From assembly GCF_023073915.1 (NCBI RefSeq), contig NZ_JADPKK010000019.1:434001-498000 (forward strand): a stretch of 64,000 bases of DNA, read 5' to 3'. The position numbers and the translations under genes were made by a program. Under the pieces are notes generated by a model. That model made no database searches. It was not told where the DNA came from and saw only the letters and a program-made list of their open reading frames with translations. The DNA comes from Bradyrhizobium sp. 149. GTDB taxonomy: Bacteria > Pseudomonadota > Alphaproteobacteria > Rhizobiales > Xanthobacteraceae. This document shows, in pieces, positions 52,252 through 60,650 of this stretch (within the stretch, counting starts at the first letter, position 1; each line of letters starts with the position of its first letter).

Positions 52252-52560
52252 TCAGATCGGCATCTTCATGATGTCTTCATAGGCCGCGATCACGCGGTCG
52301 CGGACCGAGACCAGCGTGGACACGGCGACATCGGTGTCCGCAACCGCCGTCACCACGTCCATCACATTGGCCTTGCCGGCGGCCATCGCCACCGTCTGCG
52401 CATCGGATTTGCGGCCGGATTCCAGGACGCTGCCGACAGTGTCTTTCAGAAGAGAGGCGAAGGATTGCCCGCTCGGCTCGCTGCCCTTGCCGGCGCCGCT
52501 GTGCTCCAGCACGCGAGCGAGGTTTGCATAGGCGTTGGCGGCAATTGTCGGTGTTGCCAT
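52252..52560 (-). CDS. fliE: Flagellar hook-basal body protein FliE
   Basis: 102 residues; joins the MS ring to the rod. SGQSFASLLKDTVGSVLESG and VMDVVTAVADTDVAVSTLVS are characteristic, ending VRDRVIAAYEDIMKMPI. It follows flgC by 16 bp. Confidence 0.95.
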   Translation of the reverse strand: MATPTIAANAYANLARVLEHSGAGKGSEPSGQSFASLLKDTVGSVLESGRKSDAQTVAMAAGKANVMDVVTAVADTDVAVSTLVSVRDRVIAAYEDIMKMPI

Positions 52561-52576
52561 GGTTCAAATGTCCTGT

Positions 52577-53002
52577 TCAGCTCTTGAGGATGTCGAGGGT
52601 GCGCTGGATCATCCGGCGCGTCGCGCTGATGATGTTGAGATTGGCCTCGTAGGACCGCTGCGCGTCGCGCATGTCGGTCATCTCGACCACCGAGTTCACA
52701 TTGGGATATTTGACGTTGCCGGTCGCATCCGCCGCCGGATTGTTCGGCTCGTATTTGGTGCGGAAATTGGACTGGTCGGGCTTGATCCGGCCGAGGGTGA
52801 CGACCTGCGCGTCGAGCGTGCGGTCGAGCGCGGAGGAGAAGGTCGGAACCTTGCGCCGGTAGGGATCGCCGCCGGCGCTCTGCGAGGTCGAATCCGCGTT
52901 CGCGATGTTCTCCGAGATCACCCGCATGCGCCCGGCCTGCGCGCGCAGACCGGAGGTCGCGATCGCCATCGAGCGGGCAAAGTCGCTGCTGTCATTCGCC
53001 AT
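52577..53002 (-). CDS. flgC: Flagellar rod protein FlgC
   Basis: 141 residues. N-terminal SMAIATSGLRAQAGRMRVIS and ENIANADST (rod motif), C-terminal EMTDMRDAQRSYEANLNIIS. Proximal rod subunit. Follows flgB by 16 bp. Confidence 0.96.
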   Translation of the reverse strand: MANDSSDFARSMAIATSGLRAQAGRMRVISENIANADSTSQSAGGDPYRRKVPTFSSALDRTLDAQVVTLGRIKPDQSNFRTKYEPNNPAADATGNVKYPNVNSVVEMTDMRDAQRSYEANLNIISATRRMIQRTLDILKS

Positions 53003-53018
53003 GATGCGCTTCCTCTAG

Positions 53019-53423
53019 CTAGCCTTTGCCGATCGCGGTCTTGAGCAGATGCAGGCTCTTCGAATAGAGCGAGGTCGCCGCCGCATAATCCATCTGGTTG
53101 CTGGCCGCCTTCATCATCTCCTCCTCGAGATTGACGGCGTTGCCCGCGGGGCGGGTCTCAAAACCCACATTCTTGTTCTGGTCGAATCCGGAGGCCGCAC
53201 CTGACGGCGTCATGTGGGAACCGCTGGTGCGGGTGAGGGTCAAAGGGCCCATCGAACCCGTGACGGCTCCGCTCTTGTCCAGTTTCGGCTCGACCAGGTC
53301 TCGCGGCCGGAATTTGGGCGTGTCGGAATTGGAGACGTTCTCGGACAGGACGCGCTGGCGCTCCTGGTGCCATTGCATCTTGGTGCGAAGCGCCGACAGC
53401 ACCGGAAGATCGTTGATGGACAT
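53019..53423 (-). CDS. flgB: Flagellar rod protein FlgB
   Basis: 134 residues. LRTKMQWHQERQRVLSENVS and NSDTPKFRPRDL at the N-terminus; EEEMMKAASNQMDYAAATSL and YSKSLHLLKTAIGKG at the C-terminus. First gene of the minus-strand operon; a CtrA-type box lies 64 bp upstream. Confidence 0.95.
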   Translation of the reverse strand: MSINDLPVLSALRTKMQWHQERQRVLSENVSNSDTPKFRPRDLVEPKLDKSGAVTGSMGPLTLTRTSGSHMTPSGAASGFDQNKNVGFETRPAGNAVNLEEEMMKAASNQMDYAAATSLYSKSLHLLKTAIGKG

Positions 53424-53486
53424 CGTTGCGGCTCCTTCCGCCTCTCGGATCAGGTCCGAAGCTAGGCAGAATTTGCCGCGTGTATG

Positions 53487-53502
53487 GTTAACAGCTGGTT
53501 AA
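53487..53502 (-). promoter_or_regulatory. CtrA-type box upstream of flgB
   Basis: On the minus strand TTAA-CCAGCTG-TTAAC, an exact match to the CtrA consensus TTAA-N7-TTAAC. Plus-strand coordinates 53487-53502 (GTTAACAGCTGGTTAA). It lies 64-79 bp upstream of the flgB ATG, suitable for activation. Confidence 0.75.
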
Positions 53503-53769
53503 AGATGTCACAGCAGATGTCCCCCGTCGGGACACGAATGCGCGCCCCCGTGATTCTACGCCTCCAAAAGCGGCATTAACCCAACCGCTTGGCGGCGCGT
53601 GCACAGGCCAAGAAGTCGTTTTGGATCGAGCGATTCATAGGTTATTAAGAGTTGGGGACGGCAAAACTTGCCGTGGGACGTTAAGAAATCGCAGTTTGGG
53701 GCATCGTACGCCCGTGGTTGGCGCATCTGACCACGGGCACGAGAAAAGCACCATTTGTCGGGGACAAGT
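53503..53769. other. Divergent promoter region between flgB and fliO
   Basis: 267 bp with no gene. It includes inverted repeat CGGCAAAACTTGCCG (about 53660-53674) and several single TTAA motifs (53574, 53645, 53683), but no second full CtrA box. A fliO promoter should be here but is not clearly recognisable. Confidence 0.4.
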
Positions 53770-54735
53770 ATGCAAGGCAGCCCTATCACCTTCATCGTCG
53801 CGTTCATCGTCGTTCTGGCGTTGATCGGCGTCGCTGCTTGGCTGGTTCGCCGATTCGCCACCAGCCGGCTCGGCGCCAACACCCAGCGCGGCCGGATGCC
53901 CCGGCTCGCCGTGATCGATGCCGCCGCGGTCGACGGCCGCCGCCGTCTGGTGCTGGTCCGGCGTGACAATGTCGAGCATCTTCTGATGATCGGCGGTCCC
54001 ACCGACATCGTTGTCGAACCCAACATCGTGCGCGCAGCGCCCGGCCGCGACCAGCTCCCGCAGCGTTCCAATGCCGCCGAGCCGCCGCGTCTTGCACCGA
54101 TGCCGGATACCAGCGGCTGGGCCGACGAAGCACCGCGGCCCGAGCTGCTCGATCATCCCGAACCGCAAATGCCCGAGCCGCCACCGCGGCCCGCACGCCC
54201 CTCCTTCGCCGACGAAGTGCGCCGGCCCGCGCCGGCCGAACGCCGCAACGAGCCACTGCCCGGCTTCACGTCCGAGCCGTTCGCACCGCGCCCCGAGCGC
54301 GAGATGCGTCCCGAACCTGTTCCTCCGCGTGTGGCCCGCAACGAACCCCCTCCGATGCCGCGTCCGCCGCGCCAGAGTGAACCCGTCAAGGTGCCTCCGG
54401 TGCGCGCCGAGCGCGCAGCTGCGCCACCTCCTCCGCCGCCGCCTGTACCGCAGGCTCCGCCCGTTCCGCCGCCGGCTCCCGCGGCGCCATCGAGCGCCGA
54501 GCAGAATCTCGCCGAGATGGCGCAGCGGCTCGAAGCTGCGCTGCGCCGCCCGGCCGGCGAGACGCTTGCCCCTCCGGTCGCGCCGGAGCCCCCGGCCGCT
54601 CCCCCGCGTGTGGCCCGCAGCGAGCCGCCGGCACCACCGGCCCCTCCCGCAAAGCCGGCCCCGGAAAAGACCAGCTTTGAAAATCTCGAAGACGAGATGG
54701 CCTCGCTGCTCGGCCGTCCGAAGCCGTCTTCGTGA
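53770..54735 (+). CDS. fliO: FliO-family protein with a long proline-rich tail
   Basis: 321 residues. One N-terminal membrane helix (ITFIVAFIVVLALIGVAAWL), then the small FliO domain (RGRMPRLAVIDAAAVDGRRR, LVLVRRDNVEHLLMIGGPTD), followed by about 200 residues of Pro/Ala/Arg-rich low-complexity sequence with PPPPPPPVPQAPPVPPPAP-like runs, and a short C-terminal helix (LEDEMASLLGRP). FliO is a chaperone for FliP assembly. The TGA overlaps the fliP GTG by four bases (GTGA), so the two are coupled. Confidence 0.88.
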   Translation: MQGSPITFIVAFIVVLALIGVAAWLVRRFATSRLGANTQRGRMPRLAVIDAAAVDGRRRLVLVRRDNVEHLLMIGGPTDIVVEPNIVRAAPGRDQLPQRSNAAEPPRLAPMPDTSGWADEAPRPELLDHPEPQMPEPPPRPARPSFADEVRRPAPAERRNEPLPGFTSEPFAPRPEREMRPEPVPPRVARNEPPPMPRPPRQSEPVKVPPVRAERAAAPPPPPPPVPQAPPVPPPAPAAPSSAEQNLAEMAQRLEAALRRPAGETLAPPVAPEPPAAPPRVARSEPPAPPAPPAKPAPEKTSFENLEDEMASLLGRPKPSS

Positions 54736-55487
54736 GGCTGCCGGCCCTCCCGCGTAGAGTTTTTTTTCTTTCTGTCCTGATCGGCGCGGCTTCGCTCGCG
54801 AGCCCTTCGCATGCGCAGGACATCAGCATCAATCTCGGCGGCGCGGGCGGTGGCGGCGTCACCGAGCGCGCGATCCAGCTGATCGCGCTGCTCACGGTGC
54901 TGTCGATCGCACCGTCGATCCTGATCATGATGACGTCGTTCACGCGCATCGTGGTCGTGCTGTCGCTGCTGCGCACCGCGATGGGTACGGCGACCGCTCC
55001 GCCGAACTCGGTGATCATCGCACTCGCGATGTTCCTCACCTTCTTCGTGATGGGACCGGTTTTGCAGAAATCCTACGACGAAGGCATCCGCCCGCTCGTC
55101 GCCAATCAGCTCGGCGTCGAGGACGCGCTTCAGCGCGCCTCCGTTCCCCTGCGCGGCTTCATGCAGAAGAACGTGCGCGAGAAGGACCTCAAGCTGTTCC
55201 TGGATCTCTCCGGCGAACCGCCGCCCGCCACCCCCGACGAGCTCGGCTTACGCATCCTCGTCCCCGCCTTCATGATCTCGGAGCTGAAGCGCGCCTTCGA
55301 GATCGGCTTTCTGTTGTTCCTCCCCTTCCTGATCATCGACCTCGTCGTCGCGTCCGTGCTGATGTCGATGGGCATGATGATGCTGCCGCCGGCAACCATC
55401 TCGCTGCCGTTCAAGCTGATCTTCTTCGTGCTGGTCGACGGCTGGTCGCTGGTGGCGGGGAGCCTAGTGCAGAGCTACGGGGGGTAA
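54732..55487 (+). CDS. fliP: Flagellar export protein FliP
   Basis: 251 residues: signal peptide (FFLSVLIGAASLASPSHA-QD), then IQLIALLTVLSIAPSILIMM, TSFTRIVVVLSLLRTAMGTA, ILVPAFMISELKRAFEIGFL, MGMMMLPPATISLPFKLIFF. Core of the export gate. Start GTG 54732, four-base overlap with fliO. It converges on the large TPR gene with 81 bp between. Confidence 0.96.
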   Translation: MRLPALPRRVFFLSVLIGAASLASPSHAQDISINLGGAGGGGVTERAIQLIALLTVLSIAPSILIMMTSFTRIVVVLSLLRTAMGTATAPPNSVIIALAMFLTFFVMGPVLQKSYDEGIRPLVANQLGVEDALQRASVPLRGFMQKNVREKDLKLFLDLSGEPPPATPDELGLRILVPAFMISELKRAFEIGFLLFLPFLIIDLVVASVLMSMGMMMLPPATISLPFKLIFFVLVDGWSLVAGSLVQSYGG

Positions 55488-55568
55488 TCTCCACCGCCGT
55501 CATGCCCCACGAAGGTTGCCGCCTCGCGCGGCACCCGCCGAGAAACGGGAGCTAAATTAGCAGGGTCC

Positions 55569-58500
55569 CTACCGCGTCATCTTGATCTGCCGCACGACGG
55601 GAATCGTGGGCAGCGAGCCGGTGTGGTCGGCCTCGTCCTTCGCCTGCGGCGAGGCCGGCGCGCGGGCGGTGGCGTCAGGGAAGCGCTGCTTCATCTCGCG
55701 CAGGAAGCCGTCGAGCGTGTCGACGCTGGCAGCCAGCTTGGCGATCTCGGCGAATTCGGCGCTGGAGGCGCCAGACGGCTTGCTCGCGATGTCGAAGGCG
55801 AGCCGATCGGCGCTCTCGCTCATCAGCGGGGCGTATTTCTCGCGGAAGCGCGACATGCCGATCGAATCGTCGGCGAGCGCATAACCGACGGCGGCGCGGA
55901 TGATGTCGCTTTTCTCCACCGCGTTGAGCGGCTTGAAGTCACGGAACCGCTCGCCGTAATAGAGCTCGATCTGCTCGGCGGATTCACGCCAGCGCCGCGC
56001 CGCCCAGAAGATGTCGGAGCGCAGGCGCAGCACTTCCCGCCCCGAGACGTTGGAGACGATGTCGAGCGCGAGATCGTGGCGGCCGACGTCGCTCTGCGCG
56101 CGCGCCTCCAGCAGCAGGCGCTGCTGCCTGAGCTCGCCGGAGAGGTCGCTGATGCGGCTCGCGCGCAACGCCGTGATCGCCATGTCGGGTCTGCGGTTGG
56201 CGAGATAGATCATCGAGAGGCGCGCGGCGACTTGTGCACGCGCCGCACCTTCCAGACGGTGGTCGACCTGGTATTGCAGGAGCTCGGCGGCCTGATCGAG
56301 CAGATCGATGGAGGCGAGACGGTCGGCGAGGCGTCGGATCAGTTCGTCGCCGCGGCGGCCGATCGGCGTCAACTCCCGGAACTCGTAGAACATCCCGAGC
56401 GCTTCGACCGGCGGCAGCTCGTCGCCCTTGGGTCCCAGGAAGATCTGCGTGAACAGGTCGGAGGCGAGATCCTGTGCCTGGCGCGAGGCGTCCGCATTCG
56501 GCTGCAACTTTGTCGCGGTACGCGCCGCGGTGAGTGCGTCCCGGTAGCGCCCGTTCTCGGCAAACATCTGCGACAGCATCTGAAGCGTCTTGACCTCGAT
56601 CGAGTCGCCGCGCCAGGTCATCGAGAGCGTTTCGAGCTCGCGCAGCGCGTCTTCCTTGCTGATCTCGTCGCGCTTCTGCCGCAGCGCGATCTCGAGCTGC
56701 TTGGCCTCGGCCGCAGCCGGCCGGTCGGTCGAGCCGACCGCGAACTTGTAGTCGTCGAGCGCATCCTTGTCGTGGCCGAGCGCTTCGGCGAGCCGGCCGC
56801 GCAGCACGGCGAAGCCGGGCGCGGCCTCGGGCGAGACGCCGACCACCTCGAGCTCGCTGCGGCGCTTGGAGGCACCGGCATAGTCCTTCACCTCGAGCGA
56901 AGCGCGCATCGCCTCCATCGTCACGATGCGCTGGATGTCGAGCGGCAGCGAGGCGATGGCGAACTCGACGTTCTTGAACTTCTCGCGCGCGTCCGCCCAT
57001 TTGCCCTGGCGCGCATAGGCGAGCGCCTTCCAGAGCTGGGAATCGTGGCTGTTGCCGATCACGGGGTTGGCGAGGTCCTTGAGGCCCTGCGCCGGCCTGC
57101 CGATCAGGATGCTTGCGACCGCATGCATGATCAGCGCACCGCTCTCCTCCTTGTTGAGAGGATCGGCCAGCATCAATTCGGTGACGGCCTTGGCCTCGTG
57201 ATACATCGCGCGCGACATGTAGAATTGCGCGAGGTCGAGCCGCGGCAGCGAACGCAGCGCCGGTTCGACGATGGAGATCGCCGTGATCAGGTCGTTCTGG
57301 CGCGTTATGAAGTTTTCCGACTGGCCCTTGCGCCAGCCTTCGGGGTTGAAGATCGGCCGCACTGCGGTCGGGGCGCGCTCGGCCGAGATGTCGACCGGCG
57401 ACAGCGTCAGCCCGCCCTTCTTGCCGAGGATGACCTTGTCGGACCCGACCTCGACGCCGACCTCATCGGAGTTCGGCCGGATCGCGATGCCATGCGCGGA
57501 TTCCAGCAGCGCGAGATCGACGAGGTCCTGCCGCTTGATGAAGCCGCGCACCGGCCGCTGCGCGGTGACGACATAGAGCGTGTCGCCGGCGTCGGGATCG
57601 GTGAGCTTGTGCAGAAGCCCCGGATTGGAGAAGGGGATCGCGATGTTGGCGAGCACGGGGTCGGTGATGTTGCGCGACATCATCAGCGGCAGCGGCGTCG
57701 CCTGGATCTTGTCGGCGAGCGTCAAGAGCCAGTTGGTCTGCTTGCCGACCTCCTCGCTCGTCAGCGAATAGACCAGCGGCCGGGTCAGACGGATGCGCAC
57801 CGCCTGTCCCTTGTCGAGCGGGATACGGCCAACCTCCCCGATCATCGCACCGCCCTTGGTGCGGATCGCCTCGACGTCGATCGGGTTCGGCGTATCGAAC
57901 ACCAGCCAAACGGTGTCGCCACGGCGGAAAGCCGCCGCAGGCGTCGCGACCTGAAGCGGGAAGGTCACGCGCAGGCCGTCGCTGTCGCGGCGGGCATCGA
58001 CGCTGGCGACAGTGGGCAGGGGCATGGCGGGCGCCTCTGCTGGCGCAGCCTTGACGGCTTCCTTGACCGGCTCCTTCGCAGTCTCCTGGGCAACTTCCTT
58101 CACGACCTCCTTAGGCGGTTCGGCCATGACGGGCTTGGCAGGCGCGACCGCGGCTTCCGCAGCAGGGATCGCAGGCTTCGAGATTTCTTTGGACGCTTCC
58201 TTGAGCGCTTCCTTGGACGCTTCGGCAGCGTGCGCGGCTTCGGGCGCTGGCGCCGATTTCGGCGCTTCAGCGGGCGGCATCGCGGCGGGCGTTTCCGGCT
58301 TCACCTCGGGCTTCACCTCGATTTTGGCTTCGCGCGCGATCGTCTCGGACGTCGGCGGCGCGATCTCGCGATGCGCGTCCTTCGGCTTCTCGGCCGCCGG
58401 CTTTTCAGGCGCAGGCGCGGGTCCGTGAGCGGCAGGCTTGATCTGCGCGATCGCCGCCTCGGCCGTCGTAGCCATCTTGCCCTTGTCCGGCTGGAAGGAG

Positions 58501-59342
58501 ATGTCGACGACGTAGTTCTTCTCGTCGCGAAACGAATGCACGTCGGAATCGCCGATCAGCGCGATTTCGACACTGGTCTGGTCGATGTCGGCCTTCTGCT
58601 TGATCGAGGCGACGTTCGGCGGCGCTGCGACGACCGCGTCCGCCAGATCGAAATTGAGATTGGCATTGAAGGCGAGCGTGAGCTTCTGCTCGTTGAGCAC
58701 GGAGGACACGCCGACGCCGTCGGGCATCTCGAACACGAAGCGAACGAAGGTTGGCTGCACCGAGGCGCGCACGCGGATCTGCGGACGCTTCTTGCTCTCC
58801 GCCGCGGCGCGGTGGGCGCGCAGGGCGCGTTCGGCGACGCGCGCGCGCTCGGCGAGTTCCTTGACCACGTCCATGGGCAGGCTCGGCGGCGGCCCCTTCC
58901 AACCCTCCGGCAAGAGGTCGATGAAGGTGCGTTCGCCGGCATTCATGGTGTTGACGGTGACGCGCCGCGCCAGCGACAGGCGGATGGCGCCGCCGTCGGG
59001 ATCGCGGCGGGCGGAATTGACGTAGTCCGGCGCGCCTTCCGGGACCCGATCGACGGGAACGTCGACCGCCCGGTCGAAGCGGATGACGAGAATGGAGCCG
59101 GCCGTCGTCACCTCGGAAGGGACGTCCTCGCCGAGCTTGATCACGAGCCGGGCAAAGCCGCCGCCGGCCGAAAAAGTCGCCTCGCCCCTGACAGCATCGG
59201 TCGCCCGGGCCGGTGCACTGAAGCCGATCAGCAGGCTGGCTGCCAGCAGCGGCGCCACGCGGACATGACGCGACAGCCCCCGCGCCAGGGCGCGGGCTCG
59301 CGACACAAATCCAGCGGCAGCCTCTCGCGCCATTGGCGGCAT
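55569..59342 (-). CDS. Very large exported AMIN/TPR-type protein of the flagellar locus (1257 aa)
   Basis: Signal segment VRVAPLLAASLLIGFSAPARA, then an AMIN-like beta domain (FARLVIKLGEDVPSEVTTAG; RRVTVNTMNAGERTFIDLLP), a Lys/Ala/Pro/Glu-rich linker (about 300-460) built of AKEPVKEAVKAA-type units, a second AMIN-like domain (SVDARRDSDGLRVTFPLQVA), and a long helical TPR-like region (about 700-1220; ALAYARQGKWADAREKFKNV, RDALTAARTATKLQPNADAS). ATG 59342 with GGAAGAA upstream; GTG 59372 is in frame. Likely periplasmic scaffold, peptidoglycan-binding through AMIN. A TTAA-N7-TTAA box stands 69 bp upstream. No characterised relative is recognised. Confidence 0.8.
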   Translation of the reverse strand: MPPMAREAAAGFVSRARALARGLSRHVRVAPLLAASLLIGFSAPARATDAVRGEATFSAGGGFARLVIKLGEDVPSEVTTAGSILVIRFDRAVDVPVDRVPEGAPDYVNSARRDPDGGAIRLSLARRVTVNTMNAGERTFIDLLPEGWKGPPPSLPMDVVKELAERARVAERALRAHRAAAESKKRPQIRVRASVQPTFVRFVFEMPDGVGVSSVLNEQKLTLAFNANLNFDLADAVVAAPPNVASIKQKADIDQTSVEIALIGDSDVHSFRDEKNYVVDISFQPDKGKMATTAEAAIAQIKPAAHGPAPAPEKPAAEKPKDAHREIAPPTSETIAREAKIEVKPEVKPETPAAMPPAEAPKSAPAPEAAHAAEASKEALKEASKEISKPAIPAAEAAVAPAKPVMAEPPKEVVKEVAQETAKEPVKEAVKAAPAEAPAMPLPTVASVDARRDSDGLRVTFPLQVATPAAAFRRGDTVWLVFDTPNPIDVEAIRTKGGAMIGEVGRIPLDKGQAVRIRLTRPLVYSLTSEEVGKQTNWLLTLADKIQATPLPLMMSRNITDPVLANIAIPFSNPGLLHKLTDPDAGDTLYVVTAQRPVRGFIKRQDLVDLALLESAHGIAIRPNSDEVGVEVGSDKVILGKKGGLTLSPVDISAERAPTAVRPIFNPEGWRKGQSENFITRQNDLITAISIVEPALRSLPRLDLAQFYMSRAMYHEAKAVTELMLADPLNKEESGALIMHAVASILIGRPAQGLKDLANPVIGNSHDSQLWKALAYARQGKWADAREKFKNVEFAIASLPLDIQRIVTMEAMRASLEVKDYAGASKRRSELEVVGVSPEAAPGFAVLRGRLAEALGHDKDALDDYKFAVGSTDRPAAAEAKQLEIALRQKRDEISKEDALRELETLSMTWRGDSIEVKTLQMLSQMFAENGRYRDALTAARTATKLQPNADASRQAQDLASDLFTQIFLGPKGDELPPVEALGMFYEFRELTPIGRRGDELIRRLADRLASIDLLDQAAELLQYQVDHRLEGAARAQVAARLSMIYLANRRPDMAITALRASRISDLSGELRQQRLLLEARAQSDVGRHDLALDIVSNVSGREVLRLRSDIFWAARRWRESAEQIELYYGERFRDFKPLNAVEKSDIIRAAVGYALADDSIGMSRFREKYAPLMSESADRLAFDIASKPSGASSAEFAEIAKLAASVDTLDGFLREMKQRFPDATARAPASPQAKDEADHTGSLPTIPVVRQIKMTR

Positions 59343-59410
59343 TTCTTCCGGTTCGACGGTCCACGCCGGCACTGGTGCCGGCCCCTGCCCTCGACTGTAG
59401 ATTTTGGCAA

Positions 59411-59425
59411 TTAAGGACTTCTTAA
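59411..59425 (-). promoter_or_regulatory. CtrA-type box upstream of the large TPR gene
   Basis: TTAA-GGACTTC-TTAA at 59411-59425; on the minus strand TTAA-GAAGTCC-TTAAT. It matches TTAA-N7-TTAA except for the preferred final C. It lies between the end of the motE-like gene and the TPR start, 69-83 bp upstream of the ATG, so the TPR gene may have its own cell-cycle-controlled promoter. Confidence 0.6.
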
Positions 59426-59435
59426 GTATGAGCCC

Positions 59436-60194
59436 TCAATTCGGCTTTTGCGTCGGCTTGCCGTCGATCTTGGGCAGCTCGCCGGCCGAGGCGGACTGAT
59501 CGCCGCCGCCATTGGCCCGGCGGGCCATCTCGACCGTCAGCCGCTCGGCGGCCTCCGGCGACATCAATCCCATGATGTCCGACATCTTTCGCGGCGCGAT
59601 CTGCGAAGCGATCTCGATCAGCACGCCCATCTCCAGCCGGTCAAAGACCCGCGCGGCGTCCTTGGGCTTCATGCCCTCATACATGGTCACGAGGCCCTTC
59701 ATGCGCTGGGCTTCGGCAGCCTTCTGCTCGGCCTGAGTCGCGGAGATACGGGTTTCTACCGCTTTCATCTCCTCGACCTTGTTTTCGATGCGTTTCTCGG
59801 CGGATTTCAACAGGCTCTCGCGGATGTCGATCTCACGCTGGCGGGCCTCGATCTCCTGGCGGCGCGACTGCAAGCGTTCCAGGATCGCGCGCTCGGAGGC
59901 CGAAATCTGCGGCTGGGCTTCCTCCTTGACGGCGGCGCCTTCGGGCTTGGTTTGGGGTGCGGCGGGCTTGGGCGCCTCCTTCGGCGCGCCATGGGTCGAG
60001 CCGGTGATATCGGGATCCTCGCGGCTGCTCGGAAAGTTCAGATTCTCCTGCGCCCAGGATTTCTTGGTCTGGCCCGGCTTGTAGTCGAAGACATAGCCGC
60101 CATTGAGCACGAGGCCGGCGACCTTCAGCGTAGCGAGGCCAGCGACGGCAACCAGCACGATGGGGATGACGCGGATGTTGCGAAAGGACTTCAT
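59436..60194 (-). CDS. MotE-like flagellar motor protein (MgtE_N domain)
   Basis: 252 residues: one N-terminal membrane helix (RVIPIVLVAVAGLATLKVAG), a charged spacer, a long coiled coil (RQEIEARQREIDIRESLLKS, KRIENKVEEMKAVETRISAT), and an MgtE_N-like domain (YEGMKPKDAARVFDRLEMGV, APRKMSDIMGLMSPEAAERL). This is the MotE architecture; MotE is known as a MotC chaperone in Sinorhizobium. The position downstream of DUF6468 and fliM supports a motor role. Confidence 0.85.
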   Translation of the reverse strand: MKSFRNIRVIPIVLVAVAGLATLKVAGLVLNGGYVFDYKPGQTKKSWAQENLNFPSSREDPDITGSTHGAPKEAPKPAAPQTKPEGAAVKEEAQPQISASERAILERLQSRRQEIEARQREIDIRESLLKSAEKRIENKVEEMKAVETRISATQAEQKAAEAQRMKGLVTMYEGMKPKDAARVFDRLEMGVLIEIASQIAPRKMSDIMGLMSPEAAERLTVEMARRANGGGDQSASAGELPKIDGKPTQKPN

Positions 60195-60203
60195 ACCCTG
60201 ACT

Positions 60204-60650
60204 TTATGCGGCAAGACCGTTGGATCGTCGGCGCTCGGAGAAGGCTTCGGCCGCAGCCGCCACCGCCTTCGCCGACGAGGGCTTGGCTGCGGGCGCGGCG
60301 ACCGTTTCCGGGTTCGTCACGGGGCGCGCGGCGACCGCGATCTTGGACAGGCGCCGCACCACGTTGTCGGCCTCGCCGAGCTGCTTGTAGAGCTGCTCGG
60401 ACATCTGGGTCGCCGCCGCAAGCTGGCTGCCGAGATTCTCGTTCACGTCGCGCACCGCGAGCTTCAGCCCGCCGATCGCGCGCTCCGCGATCTCGGTTGC
60501 GGTGATCAGCTCGCCGATGACCGCCTTCAGCGAATGCTCGTCCGCCTTCAGCCGCGTCAGCCGCTTGTTAAGCGTGACGCAGTAGACGATGGTCAGCATC
60601 AGCAAGATAGCCACCAGCGTCTCGATCGCCATTCCTAGGGAGTGGTTCAT
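60204..60650 (-). CDS. DUF6468 flagellar-locus membrane protein
   Basis: 148 residues: N-terminal helix MAIETLVAILLMLTIVYCVT, a coiled-coil region (LTRLKADEHSLKAVIGELIT, LGSQLAAATQMSEQLYKQLG), and an Ala/Pro tail ending ERRRSNGLAA. Family DUF6468 occurs in alphaproteobacterial flagellar clusters. The ATG overlaps the fliM stop (ATGA), so translation is coupled. Unknown mechanism. Confidence 0.8.
   Translation of the reverse strand: MNHSLGMAIETLVAILLMLTIVYCVTLNKRLTRLKADEHSLKAVIGELITATEIAERAIGGLKLAVRDVNENLGSQLAAATQMSEQLYKQLGEADNVVRRLSKIAVAARPVTNPETVAAPAAKPSSAKAVAAAAEAFSERRRSNGLAA

Noticed and set aside
55623..59414. A 1263-codon open frame on the plus strand opposite the large TPR gene
   Set aside because: It is a codon-composition shadow: high-GC coding sequence leaves the antisense frame open. 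The translation is Arg/Asp/Gly/Val-rich without domains, whereas the minus strand shows a signal peptide and TPR helices.
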